A DNA stretch of 64,000 nucleotides, from NCBI GenBank assembly GCA_902651635.1, contig CACRSC010000115.1:16016-80015 (forward strand), written 5' to 3'. Shown here piece by piece: positions 61,712 through 64,000 of this stretch. The number at the start of each line of letters is the position of its first letter. The stretch's first letter is position 1. This DNA comes from Mastigamoeba balamuthi (taxonomy: Eukaryota > Evosea > Mastigamoebida > Mastigamoebidae). The notes beneath the pieces were generated by a model. The model saw only the letters and a program-made list of their open reading frames with translations. It searched no databases and was not told the origin of the DNA. The translations under genes were made by a program, and so were the position numbers.

Positions 61712-63294
61712 TTAGTTGCTGAGGGGCTTCCTGGCGATGACCTGGTAGATCATCGTGAACATGTGCCTCTTGTCGCCCTCGACGCAGATCTCGCCGTCCT
61801 TGTTGAAGCGCTCGAGCAGCGGGACGAAGTGGCGCGGCACGATGTGGAGGAAGGCCAGCAGCCTGACGATCTTCTCGAAGAGCTGGAAGTAGATGCAGGC
61901 GTTGAGGATCAGCGGGTACTGCACGCCGTTGGGGCTGGGGATGCCCTCCCAGACGATCTCGAAGCCGGCCTTCCTGAGCGCGTCGAGGTACTCCTGCGTC
62001 GTCGGCGTGTGCACGGCGCCGATGAGGCTCTTGGTCTTCTGCAGCATGTCGCGGTGCTCGGCGTTCTTGGGGTCGTAGCCCGGGCCCAGCGCCCAGTCGA
62101 TCGTGCTGAACCTCGCCCCGGGCTTGAGCACGCGGTTGATCTCGCGGAAGAGCTTCTCGTACTGGCCGTCGCGCACGTACGTGACAGCCTGCCCGACAGA
62201 ATTCGGAATTCAGAAGAGAATTCCCGCAGATTGAATTGAATCCGGGGGGGAAACGAGACCTGGACGTTGTAGGCGCAGTCGAACGACTGGTCGGGGTAGG
62301 GGAGCGGGTCGTTGTAGTCGCCGCGCGTGAAGTCGAGGTGCTCCTCGAGGCCGCGGCGCTTGGCGTTGGCGCGGGCGCTGGCGATCTGGACGGGGTCGAT
62401 GTTGATGCCCGAGACGTGCACGCCGTCGGCCAGCGTGCAGACGTGCGCCGCGATGCGCCCGCGGCCGCACCCGACGTCGAGCACGCGGTCGCCGGGCTTC
62501 ATCTGGATGTCCTGGAGGGCCATGCGCAGCTCCCAGAGCTCCTGGTTGGCGAAGATGCCCTGGTTGGGGTCCACGATGGGCGGGATGTACATCTTCTCCA
62601 CGTCGCCCATGCTGCACATCAGGTTCAGCACGCCGTAGTAGTCCGCGATCTTGTGCACGTTCTGCGGCGTCACGGCCTCCGTCTCGAACCTGGGGCGCGC
62701 GACGGGCCGTCAGCAGGAGCGCACAGAGCGCAGAGAACCCCACACACACGGCAGAGCAGCAGGGGCAACTCATCAACTCAACTTCGCCACACATCAGTCG
62801 AAAAAAACGAGAAAACGGAGAAAACACCCGGTTCCGAGGCCCAGACCCCCTCGAGCACGGGCTGGGACACGCGGGACGCCGAGGGTGCTCGGGGACGGGG
62901 GCCCCTCGCGGGCGGTGGGGGAGCCCCCGAGACGAATTCAACTCGGGAGCCGCAGGCGCAGGGGCCGAAATATTATCTCTCGGAGCAGTCGAATTACGGG
63001 AGAGAACGAGGAAAAGCGTTGAGAAGCGTACAGCTCGTAGCTGCGCATGAAGCGGTCGATGCGCTCGTTCGAGAGCGTGCAGACCTCGAAGAAGGAAGCG
63101 GCGGCGGTGCGGACGCGCCTCCAGGCGGTGGTCCTGCCGACGGCCATGCCTCCGATGATCAGCGAGCCGCCGATGGCGACGCCCGCGGCGCCCGCTGCGA
63201 GCTGCGGGTGCTCGAGGGCCGTGGCCACCGCCTGCTTGGCGATGCCGCGCAGCACGCCTCTCACGGAGGAGAGGGCGCTACCCCACGACTGCAT
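61712..63294 (-). CDS. sterol C24-methyltransferase-like SAM enzyme
   Basis: Three exons (63032-63294, 62260-62689, 61712-62188) close into 389 residues. N-terminus: hydrophobic segment AAGVAIGGSLIIGGMAVG, likely a membrane anchor. The methyltransferase core has motif I VLDVGCGRGRIAAHVC, a post-I GINIDPVQIASA, RGDYNDPLPYPDQSFD, and YVRDGQYEKLFREINRVLKP. Later segments TIDWALGPGYDPKNAEHRDM and YLDALRKAGFEIVWEGIPSP follow the layout of ERG6/SMT enzymes. The signature YEYGWG sterol-binding segment is replaced by LNLMCSMGDVEKMYIPP, so the acceptor could be another lipid. Donors are GTACGC and GTCTCG. It lies next to the sedolisin in the same orientation with no functional link implied. Confidence 0.75.
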
Positions 63295-64000
63295 GGGTGA
63301 GGTGTGGTGGTGGGGTTGGGGGGGTGTGTGCCTGAGGCGCTACACTAAAAGAAAAGAAAAAAGACGTGGGTGCGAGGGGCCACGTCAAGGGTTGTGACGG
63401 CGGTTGCGGTGCGAAAGGTAGTTCGACGTTTCATTTGCGAAAAGCACTCGGGCACCGGCGCAGACAAGCGCACCCGATATCTAATTGAATCGGGGGCACC
63501 ACAGTCAAGCCCCCTCCGCCCGCCCCTCCTGCGCTGCGTCCCGTCCCCGTGCAGCGCGTGCTCGCCGTCGAGGGAGTGGGTGTGCACGTGCCGGTGTCAG
63601 CGCGGCTGTCTCGGGCCCCGAGAAGAACAACAACAAGCAGCAAACGCAACAAACCGGGCAACAACCGTGAAAAGAAGGGGCAACAGCATCAAATCGAGAT
63701 CCAAGGGTGCGCGTCTTCGTGCGTGCCGGGGTGGGGAGGGACCCTGGGGTGGGTGGGGGCTGTAAGCGACAGGGGGGGGAGGCCTTTGAGCTCAGCGGGA
63801 GTGGGGAGACTGGGGGCTATTCAATCGCTCAGCAGCAATGTCAGTGTGTTGTGCGTTGTTGTGCCCCTCCGCCTGCGGGGGACACCGAGTGCGTGGGAGA
63901 CGTACCGGACACTCCGGTGACGCTGCTCCCTGTGCGTCGATTACGCCAATCCGCTGGGGTGTGTGTGCTCGAGTCTCCTGTGCGTGCCTCGGGCCTCTCC
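63295..64000. other. right-end sequence without a recognisable gene
   Basis: Upstream flank of the methyltransferase, then G-rich DNA to the window edge. Open frames are Arg/Pro-rich and unsupported. A gene may start beyond the edge. Confidence 0.35.

Overview
The window is nuclear DNA of a GC-rich, intron-bearing protist. Evidence: canonical GT-AG introns in almost every gene, eukaryote-only families (NPRL3 of GATOR1, a BIG-type Arf exchange factor, a DCAF8-like WD40 protein, a lysosomal TPP1-type sedolisin, a sterol-methyltransferase-like enzyme), short intergenic spaces and alanine-rich, GC3-rich coding sequence. A free-living amoeba-like protist would fit, but nothing here fixes the lineage.

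Layout. 1-3.6 kb: Sel1-repeat gene (-) divergent from a CCDC174-like gene (+). 3.6-5.4 kb: non-coding, with three copies of a covarying hairpin repeat. 5.4-9.4 kb: a broken member of a local multigene family, an AEC-type transporter (-), and a family fragment. 10-20 kb: one large BIG/Sec7-MYND gene (-), present partly two or three times because contig ends were not merged. 20.4-22.6 kb: FLVCR/SLC49-like MFS transporter (+). 22.6-24.6 kb: family promoter-like repeats and a family pseudogene. 24.6-29.5 kb: a pentapeptide-repeat/TLDc gene (-) with many tiny in-register exons. 29.5-35.7 kb: more family copies around a spurious gap, ending in an intact one. 36-37.8 kb: membrane-anchored Fic protein (-). 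38.2-40.4 kb: NPRL3 (+). 40.4-42.95 kb: an AT-rich island. 43-45.8 kb: Crinkler/RHS-like NTPase-nuclease gene (+). 45.8-51.3 kb: a mis-scaffolded family member, a cofilin pseudogene and an intact family member (-). 51.4-54.7 kb: DCAF8-like gene with a ZZ finger (+). 55-56.4 kb: intact family member (-). 56.8-59 kb: PL11 rhamnogalacturonan lyase (-). 59.3-61.4 kb: sedolisin (-). 61.7-63.3 kb: SAM methyltransferase (-).

The strongest candidates for undescribed biology are (i) a family of ~490-residue proteins marked by LGMHPRVG and propeller-like blades, with three intact genes plus at least five broken copies in 64 kb; (ii) the pentapeptide/TLDc gene, where ten small exons are exact multiples of 15 nt, i.e. 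whole pentapeptides, separated by 39-52 nt phase-1 introns; (iii) an Arf-GEF with altered Sec7 catalytic motifs and an added MYND finger; (iv) a Fic protein lacking both the usual inhibitory Glu and the usual metal-binding acid. Housekeeping genes prefer GTGCG-type 5' splice sites, whereas the pentapeptide/TLDc gene uses GTGAG/GTATG-type ones.

Six N positions or runs are flanked by duplicated sequence (near 12076, 16542, 30481-30978, 47789, 48525, 58173), and a further join at 18560 has no N. Copy number in these areas should not be taken at face value.
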